Position numbers and translations under genes: made by a program | Notes under the pieces: model-generated | What the model was told of the DNA's origin: nothing | Databases searched by the model: none | What the model saw: the letters and a program-made list of their open reading frames with translations, nothing else | Source: Apostichopus japonicus | Taxonomy: Eukaryota > Echinodermata > Holothuroidea > Aspidochirotida > Stichopodidae | Direction: 5' to 3' | NCBI RefSeq assembly: GCF_037975245.1 | Contig: NC_092563.1 | Span: 12,512,001-12,576,000, forward strand | DNA: 64,000 nt | Part shown: positions 1 through 10,512 of the stretch, one piece after another | How positions within the stretch are numbered: position 1 is the stretch's first letter | How the letters are laid out: every line of letters begins with the position of its first letter

Positions 1-3000
1 ACCGCGACGTCTTTTCTGACAAGCTTGATAATATTTGTTCTTCGGGAATGTTGTGTCATTACTTAGCCTTTATAAACCGTTAAATGTGGAAACAGCTATG
101 CTCCTGTTAGAACAACTTCACATTTCTTAAATGCTGATTTACTGAGGCAGGCGTTTGAAAGACAATGTGATACAAACAGGTACGGTAACGTCATAAACAA
201 TGCCACGAGCTCTCCGTGCATTAAAAACGATCGAAATGTGCGGTATTCATGACGGTACACAAAGCAGATAATGCGGATACAGCAGACATAGTCGAGAATT
301 AAACCTAGTAGCGTGGAGGTTTCAATTATGACATACTAGGACTTTCTACTGGTAAACTTTACTCATTGTCGAATAAATCTATCTAATTTCTACCTTATCT
401 AGCTTTAACTCTGTATTTAACGTATTATGAGCAAAACAAATATGAAATTCACGACAATTCCATGGGACTTGTTTATTCGTTTAAAAAATAGCTCCGTTCG
501 AATCTAACGCTCCATTGCTATGGTAACATCGTGAATAATAGCCCTGCCGCTAATGAATAGATGACATGTAGAAGATGGCCATCGATGGCGCTCTCAACTT
601 CTCGTGCCACGTCTGGCACCTACAAGAAGTAACCGACATATTACTGGCGCAATCCCGACCGAACATGATTTTAACTCTCCTACAGACTTTTCTACACTGA
701 TCTCAGAAATCATTATAAGTGCCGTCAAAATGCCTCAGTTGCTAATAGGTACATGTCCATGACGTAACACTGTTCTCGTTGTGCATAAAACTGAAGTCAA
801 AAGTAAGGCATATACTGATAGGCCTAAACTAGGTATACTGTGCAGACTATGTATAGGCTAACTTCACAGACAGACACACATGCATACAGAAAACTTCAGA
901 TCATGTAAAATATCACTAACCGTAATCACGTTATGTTAACTATGTCTTCAAATGTCGTCCTTTTCTTCTCTGCAACCCCGGGCCGTCATTGGAGTCGTTC
1001 GAACACACTAAATTAAGGCGAAGAACGACGTCAAGATATATCCAACGTCTAGACTACACTGCTTGCAATGGAGAGAGAACTGCCCAGTACAGTACAGTAC
1101 GTGTTGATATGAACGCCTACAAAATGACAACAAATATTTTCCATTGAAAACCACTGTGTATGACGGTATAGTAAACACTGGTATATAGATCAACGCACAC
1201 GCGCGCACGGAGGTATTATGTACATACAGCATGCAATGCAGACAAATATTTCGGAGCGCGCGCTTCTGATTTTGTGCCGATATTCTAGTGGGCGCTCTTG
1301 TATCACTGTTTGCATGCGCGCACGGACAAGATAGACGCCAGACTATCACGCTGTAGCTACTAAACCTTTACTTACATGTGTACAGCAGTAGACTACTGTG
1401 ATGGTTGCATGCGGCAGTTTAATTTTGTGTGCACAATATGTCAGCATTGTACGGTGGCTTAATGAGGACATAGGAAAGAAAAACAGTGTCCCGAAATCTC
1501 ACAATGTTGTCTTTTTATCTCAAATGTTGCCTCTTTTTTTCCCTTCAAAATTTGGATCCAATAACAAAAGTCCAAATGTAGAGACAAAAAGTCCAAATTT
1601 TTCAGATTTGAGCAGACTTGTTTCCTTTCCTAGGTCCCTATTAAGCCACCGTAGTATTGTAACTATTCTATGGTAAAAAAAAAAATGTACAAATCGAACG
1701 GAATTGCTAATGTTAAGAGACTGGCCTTTATAATCGCTGTAAAGTCAGAACGCGACGGTGTTTATTCCAGTCACGGTTGGCAGCCCTCTTAGGGTTTTAA
1801 TCAGGAGCTTTCTATTTTATAGCTGTTGTAGGTGTCGTACCAGAAGTAATCCTTCCAGTATCTTACACACTAAGTCCGTCACGTTTAGGGTCCGCTAAAG
1901 TATAGCTAGAAGTTGTCAACTGACAAATCATACCCCAACGTTGATATCTGAGGGCTTGGCCTGTCAGGGTGCATGCACATTTCTATATCATGACGCAGTT
2001 TAGACTTTGAGCTAGAAGAGGAGCAAGTTAAGCACACTGAACCGTCTGCTCGCACGGAGAAACATATCCAGATTTAAACACAGAATTTCTTAACTGCTCT
2101 GTGTCACCTCCAATCCTCCTTATTTGCACACCATCTCTACTTTGATTTAGGCGCTTCCACATCAAGACATTCAAAACGATCGTGGTGACTGGAAATATGC
2201 CAAAACTTCAAGCACTGCGTTAGGTCATTTTACGTCTAGTGTGTGTGTGTGCTTTTGCTTTACTTGTCTTTTCGTGTTTTTGTTTTTCTTGTTTTTTTTT
2301 TCGTTTTTTTTTTTTCACGGTTAAACTTTTGTGCGAATGTACAATACTCCAGTTGGGGCATGGTATGCATTCATATCACATTGTTTTGGAACAATCTGGA
2401 ACTCTAAGTATTATTTCGACCCAAGAATCAACAGGCTGGCGTGGTGGCCTGAACGGTTGGAAGACAGCACTGCGCGTCGGTGTTTGTTGTCAGGCTGTGT
2501 GAATCGCGCCGATCGGATGACAGACACTGCTTTGTTTATAATGGCATCGCCAAGGTGGAATTTTTATACGGGCCTAGGATCCCAATTCCGTATCCTCCCT
2601 TAGTTCGCAAAAGCATCCGGGAGATTACGATGAGAGTCCGGCCTTCGGGCCAGAAGTGGGCTAGCTGACTTGCAATGGAGAGCTCACGTCGATTCGGACT
2701 GGGTTGATGTTCAACGTTCAGTGAAACCATGGCCTCGATGAGGCGTAATCTCTTGTTAATTTTAGCTTTCTGTCTTCAATTTTATAAAACAATAATTCAA
2801 ATTAATTATTGCCTTTTTCATTCATCTTTTTCTCGCTAAGTAAGCACAATTTATTTAAGATTAAATTGATGCTCATGTTTGCCTAGGTTCGATTCCCCGC
2901 CGAAGCACTATTTTATTTTATATGTTATTATTATTATTTATTTTTGGGGGTTGTTGTTAATATCTGCATGTATATACATGGTGTTTTAAATGTGTTTTGC

Positions 3001-3258
3001 TTTGTTTGTTTGTCTGTTTTTTTATTGGGGGGGGGGGGGTTGTTTCTATTTGGTATTTTGTTTCGCGTAAACACAGTAGGTAGGTCATTGCAAAATTTTG
3101 CACAACTTGTCAATAGAAACCGATCGGAACTTAAGAGTGAATAGTAAATTTGATTTCCGTCTCGCTCGTCGCCTTTCACTGGAAATTTTAATGAAAGTAT
3201 ACATAAGGACGAAAACTGTACCTACAAAAGAAAGGCTTCTTTTGTACAGTGTAAGGCC
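1..3258. repeat. 3,258-bp unit, copy 1
   Basis: This is the reference copy. It has CpG-containing unique-looking sequence to about 2200, a T-rich stretch (2270-2320), a compact structured segment (2566-2752), an isolated tRNA-type B-box match GGTTCGATTCC at 2886-2896, a TTA-rich stretch, a G13 run, and a 10-bp inverted repeat at 3223-3246 just before the unit boundary. Confidence 0.95.
2566..2752. other. Candidate structured RNA or SINE-like segment (copy 1)
   Basis: This part of the unit is unusually rich in complementary segments: ATACGG 2566-2571 with CCGTAT 2588-2593; GAGATTACG 2621-2629 with CGTAATCTC 2744-2752; AGTCCG 2635-2640 with CGGACT 2695-2700; GGCC arms at 2640-2651 around a TTCG tetraloop closed by C-G; GTTGA 2703-2707 with TCAAC 2711-2715; GCCTC 2732-2736 with GAGGC 2740-2744. 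Some pairs compete for the same bases. Just upstream (about 2435-2510), GTGGCCTGAACGG loosely resembles a tRNA A-box. It does not match the snRNA, 5S, 7SK, U3 or tRNA sequences I know, and lacks the CUGAUGA core of a hammerhead. It could be a non-coding RNA gene, a composite SINE, or chance. Confidence 0.35.
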
Positions 3259-6200
3259 ACCGCGACGTCTTTTCTGACAAGCTTGATAATATTTGTTCTT
3301 CGGGAATGTTGTGTCATTACTTAGCCTTTATAAACCGTTAAATGTGGAAACAGCTATGCTCCTGTTAGAACAACTTCACATTTCTTAAATGCTGATTTAC
3401 TGAGGCAGGCGTTTGAAAGACAATGTGATACAAACAGGTACGGTAACGTCATAAACAATGCCACGAGCTCTCCGTGCATTAAAAACGATCGAAATGTGCG
3501 GTATTCATGACGGTACACAAAGCAGATAATGCGGATACAGCAGACATAGTCGAGAATTAAACCTAGTAGCGTGGAGGTTTCAATTATGACATACTAGGAC
3601 TTTCTACTGGTAAACTTTACTCATTGTCGAATAAATCTATCTAATTTCTACCTTATCTAGCTTTAACTCTGTATTTAACGTATTATGAGCAAAACAAATA
3701 TGAAATTCACGACAATTCCATGGGACTTGTTTATTCGTTTAAAAAATAGCTCCGTTCGAATCTAACGCTCCATTGCTATGGTAACATCGTGAATAATAGC
3801 CCTGCCGCTAATGAATAGATGACATGTAGAAGATGGCCATCGATGGCGCTCTCAACTTCTCGTGCCACGTCTGGCACCTACAAGAAGTAACCGACATATT
3901 ACTGGCGCAATCCCGACCGAACATGATTTTAACTCTCCTACAGACTTTTCTACACTGATCTCAGAAATCATTATAAGTGCCGTCAAAATGCCTCAGTTGC
4001 TAATAGGTACATGTCCATGACGTAACACTGTTCTCGTTGTGCATAAAACTGAAGTCAAAAGTAAGGCATATACTGATAGGCCTAAACTAGGTATACTGTG
4101 CAGACTATGTATAGGCTAACTTCACAGACAGACACACATGCATACAGAAAACTTCAGATCATGTAAAATATCACTAACCGTAATCACGTTATGTTAACTA
4201 TGTCTTCAAATGTCGTCCTTTTCTTCTCTGCAACCCCGGGCCGTCATTGGAGTCGTTCGAACACACTAAATTAAGGCGAAGAACGACGTCAAGATATATC
4301 CAACGTCTAGACTACACTGCTTGCAATGGAGAGAGAACTGCCCAGTACAGTACAGTACGTGTTGATATGAACGCCTACAAAATGACAACAAATATTTTCC
4401 ATTGAAAACCACTGTGTATGACGGTATAGTAAACACTGGTATATAGATCAACGCACACGCGCGCACGGAGGTATTATGTACATACAGCATGCAATGCAGA
4501 CAAATATTTCGGAGCGCGCGCTTCTGATTTTGTGCCGATATTCTAGTGGGCGCTCTTGTATCACTGTTTGCATGCGCGCACGGACAAGATAGACGCCAGA
4601 CTATCACGCTGTAGCTACTAAACCTTTACTTACATGTGTACAGCAGTAGACTACTGTGATGGTTGCATGCGGCAGTTTAATTTTGTGTGCACAATATGTC
4701 AGCATTGTACGGTGGCTTAATGAGGACATAGGAAAGAAAAACAGTGTCCCGAAATCTCACAATGTTGTCTTTTTATCTCAAATGTTGCCTCTTTTTTTCC
4801 CTTCAAAATTTGGATCCAATAACAAAAGTCCAAATGTAGAGACAAAAAGTCCAAATTTTTCAGATTTGAGCAGACTTGTTTCCTTTCCTAGGTCCCTATT
4901 AAGCCACCGTAGTATTGTAACTATTCTATGGTAAAAAAAAAAAATGTACAAATCGAACGGAATTGCTAATGTTAAGAGACTGGCCTTTATAATCGCTGTA
5001 AAGTCAGAACGCGACGGTGTTTATTCCAGTCACGGTTGGCAGCCCTCTTAGGGTTTTAATCAGGAGCTTTCTATTTTATAGCTGTTGTAGGTGTCGTACC
5101 AGAAGTAATCCTTCCAGTATCTTACACACTAAGTCCGTCACGTTTAGGGTCCGCTAAAGTATAGCTAGAAGTTGTCAACTGACAAATCATACCCCAACGT
5201 TGATATCTGAGGGCTTGGCCTGTCAGGGTGCATGCACATTTCTATATCATGACGCAGTTTAGACTTTGAGCTAGAAGAGGAGCAAGTTAAGCACACTGAA
5301 CCGTCTGCTCGCACGGAGAAACATATCCAGATTTAAACACAGAATTTCTTAACTGCTCTGTGTCACCTCCAATCCTCCTTATTTGCACACCATCTCTACT
5401 TTGATTTAGGCGCTTCCACATCAAGACATTCAAAACGATCGTGGTGACTGGAAATATGCCAAAACTTCAAGCACTGCGTTAGGTCATTTTACGTCTAGTG
5501 TGTGTGTGTGCTTTTGCTTTACTTGTCTTTTCGTGTTTTTGTTTTTCTTGTTTTTTTTTTCGTTTTTTTTTTTTCACGGTTAAACTTTTGTGCGAATGTA
5601 CAATACTCCAGTTGGGGCATGGTATGCATTCATATCACATTGTTTTGGAACAATCTGGAACTCTAAGTATTATTTCGACCCAAGAATCAACAGGCTGGCG
5701 TGGTGGCCTGAACGGTTGGAAGACAGCACTGCGCGTCGGTGTTTGTTGTCAGGCTGTGTGAATCGCGCCGATCGGATGACAGACACTGCTTTGTTTATAA
5801 TGGCATCGCCAAGGTGGAATTTTTATACGGGCCTAGGATCCCAATTCCGTATCCTCCCTTAGTTCGCAAAAGCATCCGGGAGATTACGATGAGAGTCCGG
5901 CCTTCGGGCCAGAAGTGGGCTAGCTGACTTGCAATGGAGAGCTCACGTCGATTCGGACTGGGTTGATGTTCAACGTTCAGTGAAACCATGGCCTCGATGA
6001 GGCGTAATCTCTTGTTAATTTTAGCTTTCTGTCTTCAATTTTATAAAACAATAATTCAAATTAATTATTGCCTTTTTCATTCATCTTTTTCTCGCTAAGT
6101 AAGCACAATTTATTTAAGATTAAATTGATGCTCATGTTTGCCTAGGTTCGATTCCCCGCCGAAGCACTATTTTATTTTATATGTTATTATTATTATTTAT

Positions 6201-6516
6201 TTTTGGGGGTTGTTGTTAATATCTGCATGTATATACATGGTGTTTTAAATGTGTTTTGCTTTGTTTGTTTGTCTGTTTTTTTATTGGGGGGGGGGGGTTG
6301 TTTCTATTTGGTATTTTGTTTCGCGTAAACACAGTAGGTAGGTCATTGCAAAATTTTGCACAACTTGTCAATAGAAACCGATCGGAACTTAAGAGTGAAT
6401 AGTAAATTTGATTTCCGTCTCGCTCGTCGCCTTTCACTGGAAATTTTAATGAAAGTATACATAAGGACGAAAACTGTACCTACAAAAGAAAGGCTTCTTT
6501 TGTACAGTGTAAGGCC
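3259..6516. repeat. 3,258-bp unit, copy 2
   Basis: This is a direct repeat of copy 1. It has one more A in the A-run near 4933 and one fewer G in the G-run near 6286; the two changes cancel, so the period stays 3,258. Confidence 0.95.
5825..6011. other. Candidate structured RNA segment (copy 2)
   Basis: Second copy of the segment at 2566-2752, with the same complementary arms and TTCG-capped hairpin. Confidence 0.33.
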
Positions 6517-9500
6517 ACCGCGACGTCTTTTCTGACAAGCTTGATAATATTTGTTCTTCGGGAATGTTGTGTCATTACTTAGCCTTTATAAACCGTTAAA
6601 TGTGGAAACAGCTATGCTCCTGTTAGAACAACTTCACATTTCTTAAATGCTGATTTACTGAGGCAGGCGTTTGAAAGACAATGTGATACAAACAGGTACG
6701 GTAACGTCATAAACAATGCCACGAGCTCTCCGTGCATTAAAAACGATCGAAATGTGCGGTATTCATGACGGTACACAAAGCAGATAATGCGGATACAGCA
6801 GACATAGTCGAGAATTAAACCTAGTAGCGTGGAGGTTTCAATTATGACATACTAGGACTTTCTACTGGTAAACTTTACTCATTGTCGAATAAATCTATCT
6901 AATTTCTACCTTATCTAGCTTTAACTCTGTATTTAACGTATTATGAGCAAAACAAATATGAAATTCACGACAATTCCATGGGACTTGTTTATTCGTTTAA
7001 AAAATAGCTCCGTTCGAATCTAACGCTCCATTGCTATGGTAACATCGTGAATAATAGCCCTGCCGCTAATGAATAGATGACATGTAGAAGATGGCCATCG
7101 ATGGCGCTCTCAACTTCTCGTGCCACGTCTGGCACCTACAAGAAGTAACCGACATATTACTGGCGCAATCCCGACCGAACATGATTTTAACTCTCCTACA
7201 GACTTTTCTACACTGATCTCAGAAATCATTATAAGTGCCGTCAAAATGCCTCAGTTGCTAATAGGTACATGTCCATGACGTAACACTGTTCTCGTTGTGC
7301 ATAAAACTGAAGTCAAAAGTAAGGCATATACTGATAGGCCTAAACTAGGTATACTGTGCAGACTATGTATAGGCTAACTTCACAGACAGACACACATGCA
7401 TACAGAAAACTTCAGATCATGTAAAATATCACTAACCGTAATCACGTTATGTTAACTATGTCTTCAAATGTCGTCCTTTTCTTCTCTGCAACCCCGGGCC
7501 GTCATTGGAGTCGTTCGAACACACTAAATTAAGGCGAAGAACGACGTCAAGATATATCCAACGTCTAGACTACACTGCTTGCAATGGAGAGAGAACTGCC
7601 CAGTACAGTACAGTACGTGTTGATATGAACGCCTACAAAATGACAACAAATATTTTCCATTGAAAACCACTGTGTATGACGGTATAGTAAACACTGGTAT
7701 ATAGATCAACGCACACGCGCGCACGGAGGTATTATGTACATACAGCATGCAATGCAGACAAATATTTCGGAGCGCGCGCTTCTGATTTTGTGCCGATATT
7801 CTAGTGGGCGCTCTTGTATCACTGTTTGCATGCGCGCACGGACAAGATAGACGCCAGACTATCACGCTGTAGCTACTAAACCTTTACTTACATGTGTACA
7901 GCAGTAGACTACTGTGATGGTTGCATGCGGCAGTTTAATTTTGTGTGCACAATATGTCAGCATTGTACGGTGGCTTAATGAGGACATAGGAAAGAAAAAC
8001 AGTGTCCCGAAATCTCACAATGTTGTCTTTTTATCTCAAATGTTGCCTCTTTTTTTCCCTTCAAAATTTGGATCCAATAACAAAAGTCCAAATGTAGAGA
8101 CAAAAAGTCCAAATTTTTCAGATTTGAGCAGACTTGTTTCCTTTCCTAGGTCCCTATTAAGCCACCGTAGTATTGTAACTATTCTATGGTAAAAAAAAAA
8201 AATGTACAAATCGAACGGAATTGCTAATGTTAAGAGACTGGCCTTTATAATCGCTGTAAAGTCAGAACGCGACGGTGTTTATTCCAGTCACGGTTGGCAG
8301 CCCTCTTAGGGTTTTAATCAGGAGCTTTCTATTTTATAGCTGTTGTAGGTGTCGTACCAGAAGTAATCCTTCCAGTATCTTACACACTAAGTCCGTCACG
8401 TTTAGGGTCCGCTAAAGTATAGCTAGAAGTTGTCAACTGACAAATCATACCCCAACGTTGATATCTGAGGGCTTGGCCTGTCAGGGTGCATGCACATTTC
8501 TATATCATGACGCAGTTTAGACTTTGAGCTAGAAGAGGAGCAAGTTAAGCACACTGAACCGTCTGCTCGCACGGAGAAACATATCCAGATTTAAACACAG
8601 AATTTCTTAACTGCTCTGTGTCACCTCCAATCCTCCTTATTTGCACACCATCTCTACTTTGATTTAGGCGCTTCCACATCAAGACATTCAAAACGATCGT
8701 GGTGACTGGAAATATGCCAAAACTTCAAGCACTGCGTTAGGTCATTTTACGTCTAGTGTGTGTGTGTGCTTTTGCTTTACTTGTCTTTTCGTGTTTTTGT
8801 TTTTCTTGTTTTTTTTTTCGTTTTTTTTTTTTCACGGTTAAACTTTTGTGCGAATGTACAATACTCCAGTTGGGGCATGGTATGCATTCATATCACATTG
8901 TTTTGGAACAATCTGGAACTCTAAGTATTATTTCGACCCAAGAATCAACAGGCTGGCGTGGTGGCCTGAACGGTTGGAAGACAGCACTGCGCGTCGGTGT
9001 TTGTTGTCAGGCTGTGTGAATCGCGCCGATCGGATGACAGACACTGCTTTGTTTATAATGGCATCGCCAAGGTGGAATTTTTATACGGGCCTAGGATCCC
9101 AATTCCGTATCCTCCCTTAGTTCGCAAAAGCATCCGGGAGATTACGATGAGAGTCCGGCCTTCGGGCCAGAAGTGGGCTAGCTGACTTGCAATGGAGAGC
9201 TCACGTCGATTCGGACTGGGTTGATGTTCAACGTTCAGTGAAACCATGGCCTCGATGAGGCGTAATCTCTTGTTAATTTTAGCTTTCTGTCTTCAATTTT
9301 ATAAAACAATAATTCAAATTAATTATTGCCTTTTTCATTCATCTTTTTCTCGCTAAGTAAGCACAATTTATTTAAGATTAAATTGATGCTCATGTTTGCC
9401 TAGGTTCGATTCCCCGCCGAAGCACTATTTTATTTTATATGTTATTATTATTATTTATTTTTGGGGGTTGTTGTTAATATCTGCATGTATATACATGGTG

Positions 9501-9774
9501 TTTTAAATGTGTTTTGCTTTGTTTGTTTGTCTGTTTTTTTATTGGGGGGGGGGGGTTGTTTCTATTTGGTATTTTGTTTCGCGTAAACACAGTAGGTAGG
9601 TCATTGCAAAATTTTGCACAACTTGTCAATAGAAACCGATCGGAACTTAAGAGTGAATAGTAAATTTGATTTCCGTCTCGCTCGTCGCCTTTCACTGGAA
9701 ATTTTAATGAAAGTATACATAAGGACGAAAACTGTACCTACAAAAGAAAGGCTTCTTTTGTACAGTGTAAGGCC
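6517..9774. repeat. 3,258-bp unit, copy 3
   Basis: This is a direct repeat that shares the A12 and G12 run lengths of copy 2, so copies 2 and 3 are closer to each other than to copy 1. Confidence 0.95.
9083..9269. other. Candidate structured RNA segment (copy 3)
   Basis: Third copy of the segment at 2566-2752. The truncated fourth unit lacks it. Confidence 0.33.
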
Positions 9775-10047
9775 ACCGCGACGTCTTTTCTGACAAGCTT
9801 GATAATATTTGTTCTTCGGGAATGTTGTGTCATTACTTAGCCTTTATAAACCGTTAAATGTGGAAACAGCTATGCTCCTGTTAGAACAACTTCACATTTC
9901 TTAAATGCTGATTTACTGAGGCAGGCGTTTGAAAGACAATGTGATACAAACAGGTACGGTAACGTCATAAACAATGCCACGAGCTCTCCGTGCATTAAAA
10001 ACGATCGAAATGTGCGGTATTCATGACGGTACACAAAGCAGATAATG
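9775..10047. repeat. 3,258-bp unit, truncated copy 4
   Basis: Only the first 273 bp of the unit are present. After GCAGATAATG the sequence leaves the unit and becomes single-copy DNA, 379 bp before the POLR2C start codon. Confidence 0.93.
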
Positions 10048-10426
10048 AACTATTCGTCACTTGTAAAAAAACCTCTTTACTCGGCCGTAAACAATCTTCG
10101 TCCGCTGCTCCTGGGAGGGCTAAACTGGTCTAAAATTGCCTCAGTTTTACCCAATTTTTTAACCACATGTGCTTCCATACATGTTCTTTAACATCCAAGC
10201 CACAAAAAAGCTCATCCTCATTGATAACATAGCAAAAAAAGGTGTTCTCCTGCTCCTAATTGGCACTTTTCCTGAAGGAGAACACTTGCCGCGGATTGAT
10301 ATAGACGCTAATATGAGTATGCCACCTGTAGAACGTTTCGCACGTTGCAACTATCACCACCATAACAGTATAATAGTAGCCCCTTTGTTTCTAAATTTGA
10401 AGTTTCTTGATCTCAAGGAATAGAAA
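10048..10426 (+). promoter_or_regulatory. Upstream region and 5' UTR of POLR2C
   Basis: This single-copy stretch lies between the broken repeat unit and the POLR2C ATG, so it should hold the core promoter and 5' UTR. I see no convincing TATA box. It contains a 10-bp inverted repeat (GTGTTCTCCT 10242-10251, AGGAGAACAC 10276-10285, 24-nt spacer). An 84-codon frame (10169-10423) ends three bases before the ATG and has no recognisable homology. The transcription start cannot be placed from sequence. Confidence 0.45.
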
Positions 10427-10512
10427 ATGCCGTACGCAAATCAACCCAATGTGACGCTGACGGAGCTAACAGATGACAACATCAAATTTATCCTCGAAGA
10501 CACTGATCTAAG
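10427..10512 (+). CDS. POLR2C: POLR2C exon 1 (coding part)
   Basis: Codes residues 1-28 plus two bases of codon 29. The start is fixed by the conserved MPYANQP beginning. The donor is AG|GTAAGG. A stop codon lies in frame 2 nearby (TAG at 10421) but not in the coding frame. Confidence 0.97.

Larger units (their letters stand above)
1..10047. repeat. Tandem array of a 3,258-bp unit (3 full copies plus 273 bp)
   Basis: The sequence starting ACCGCGACGTC at position 1 restarts at 3259, 6517 and 9775, a constant spacing of 3,258 bp. Apart from homopolymer tracts the full copies look identical. Copy 1 has an A11 run near 1675 and a G13 run near 3027; copies 2 and 3 have A12 and G12. The fourth copy breaks off at 10047, where the sequence changes to unique DNA upstream of POLR2C. 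The left edge is the window edge, so the array may be longer. No protein-coding gene is recognised in the unit: open frames of 60-113 codons recur in every copy only because the DNA recurs, and they overlap on both strands. This is either a recent amplification or homogenised array, or an assembly feature. Confidence 0.97.

Noticed and set aside
2600-2752. Hammerhead ribozyme in the 3,258-bp unit
   Set aside because: ATGAG and GAAAC pieces are present but the CTGATGA core and its paired GAAA are not in the required arrangement.
1008-9695. Repeated 60-113 codon frames in the 3,258-bp units
   Set aside because: They recur because the DNA recurs, overlap on both strands, lack recognisable motifs, and identical copies give no evidence of selection on codons.
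10169-10423. 84-codon frame upstream of POLR2C
   Set aside because: It ends three bases before the true start, shows no similarity, and probably is promoter or 5' UTR sequence.
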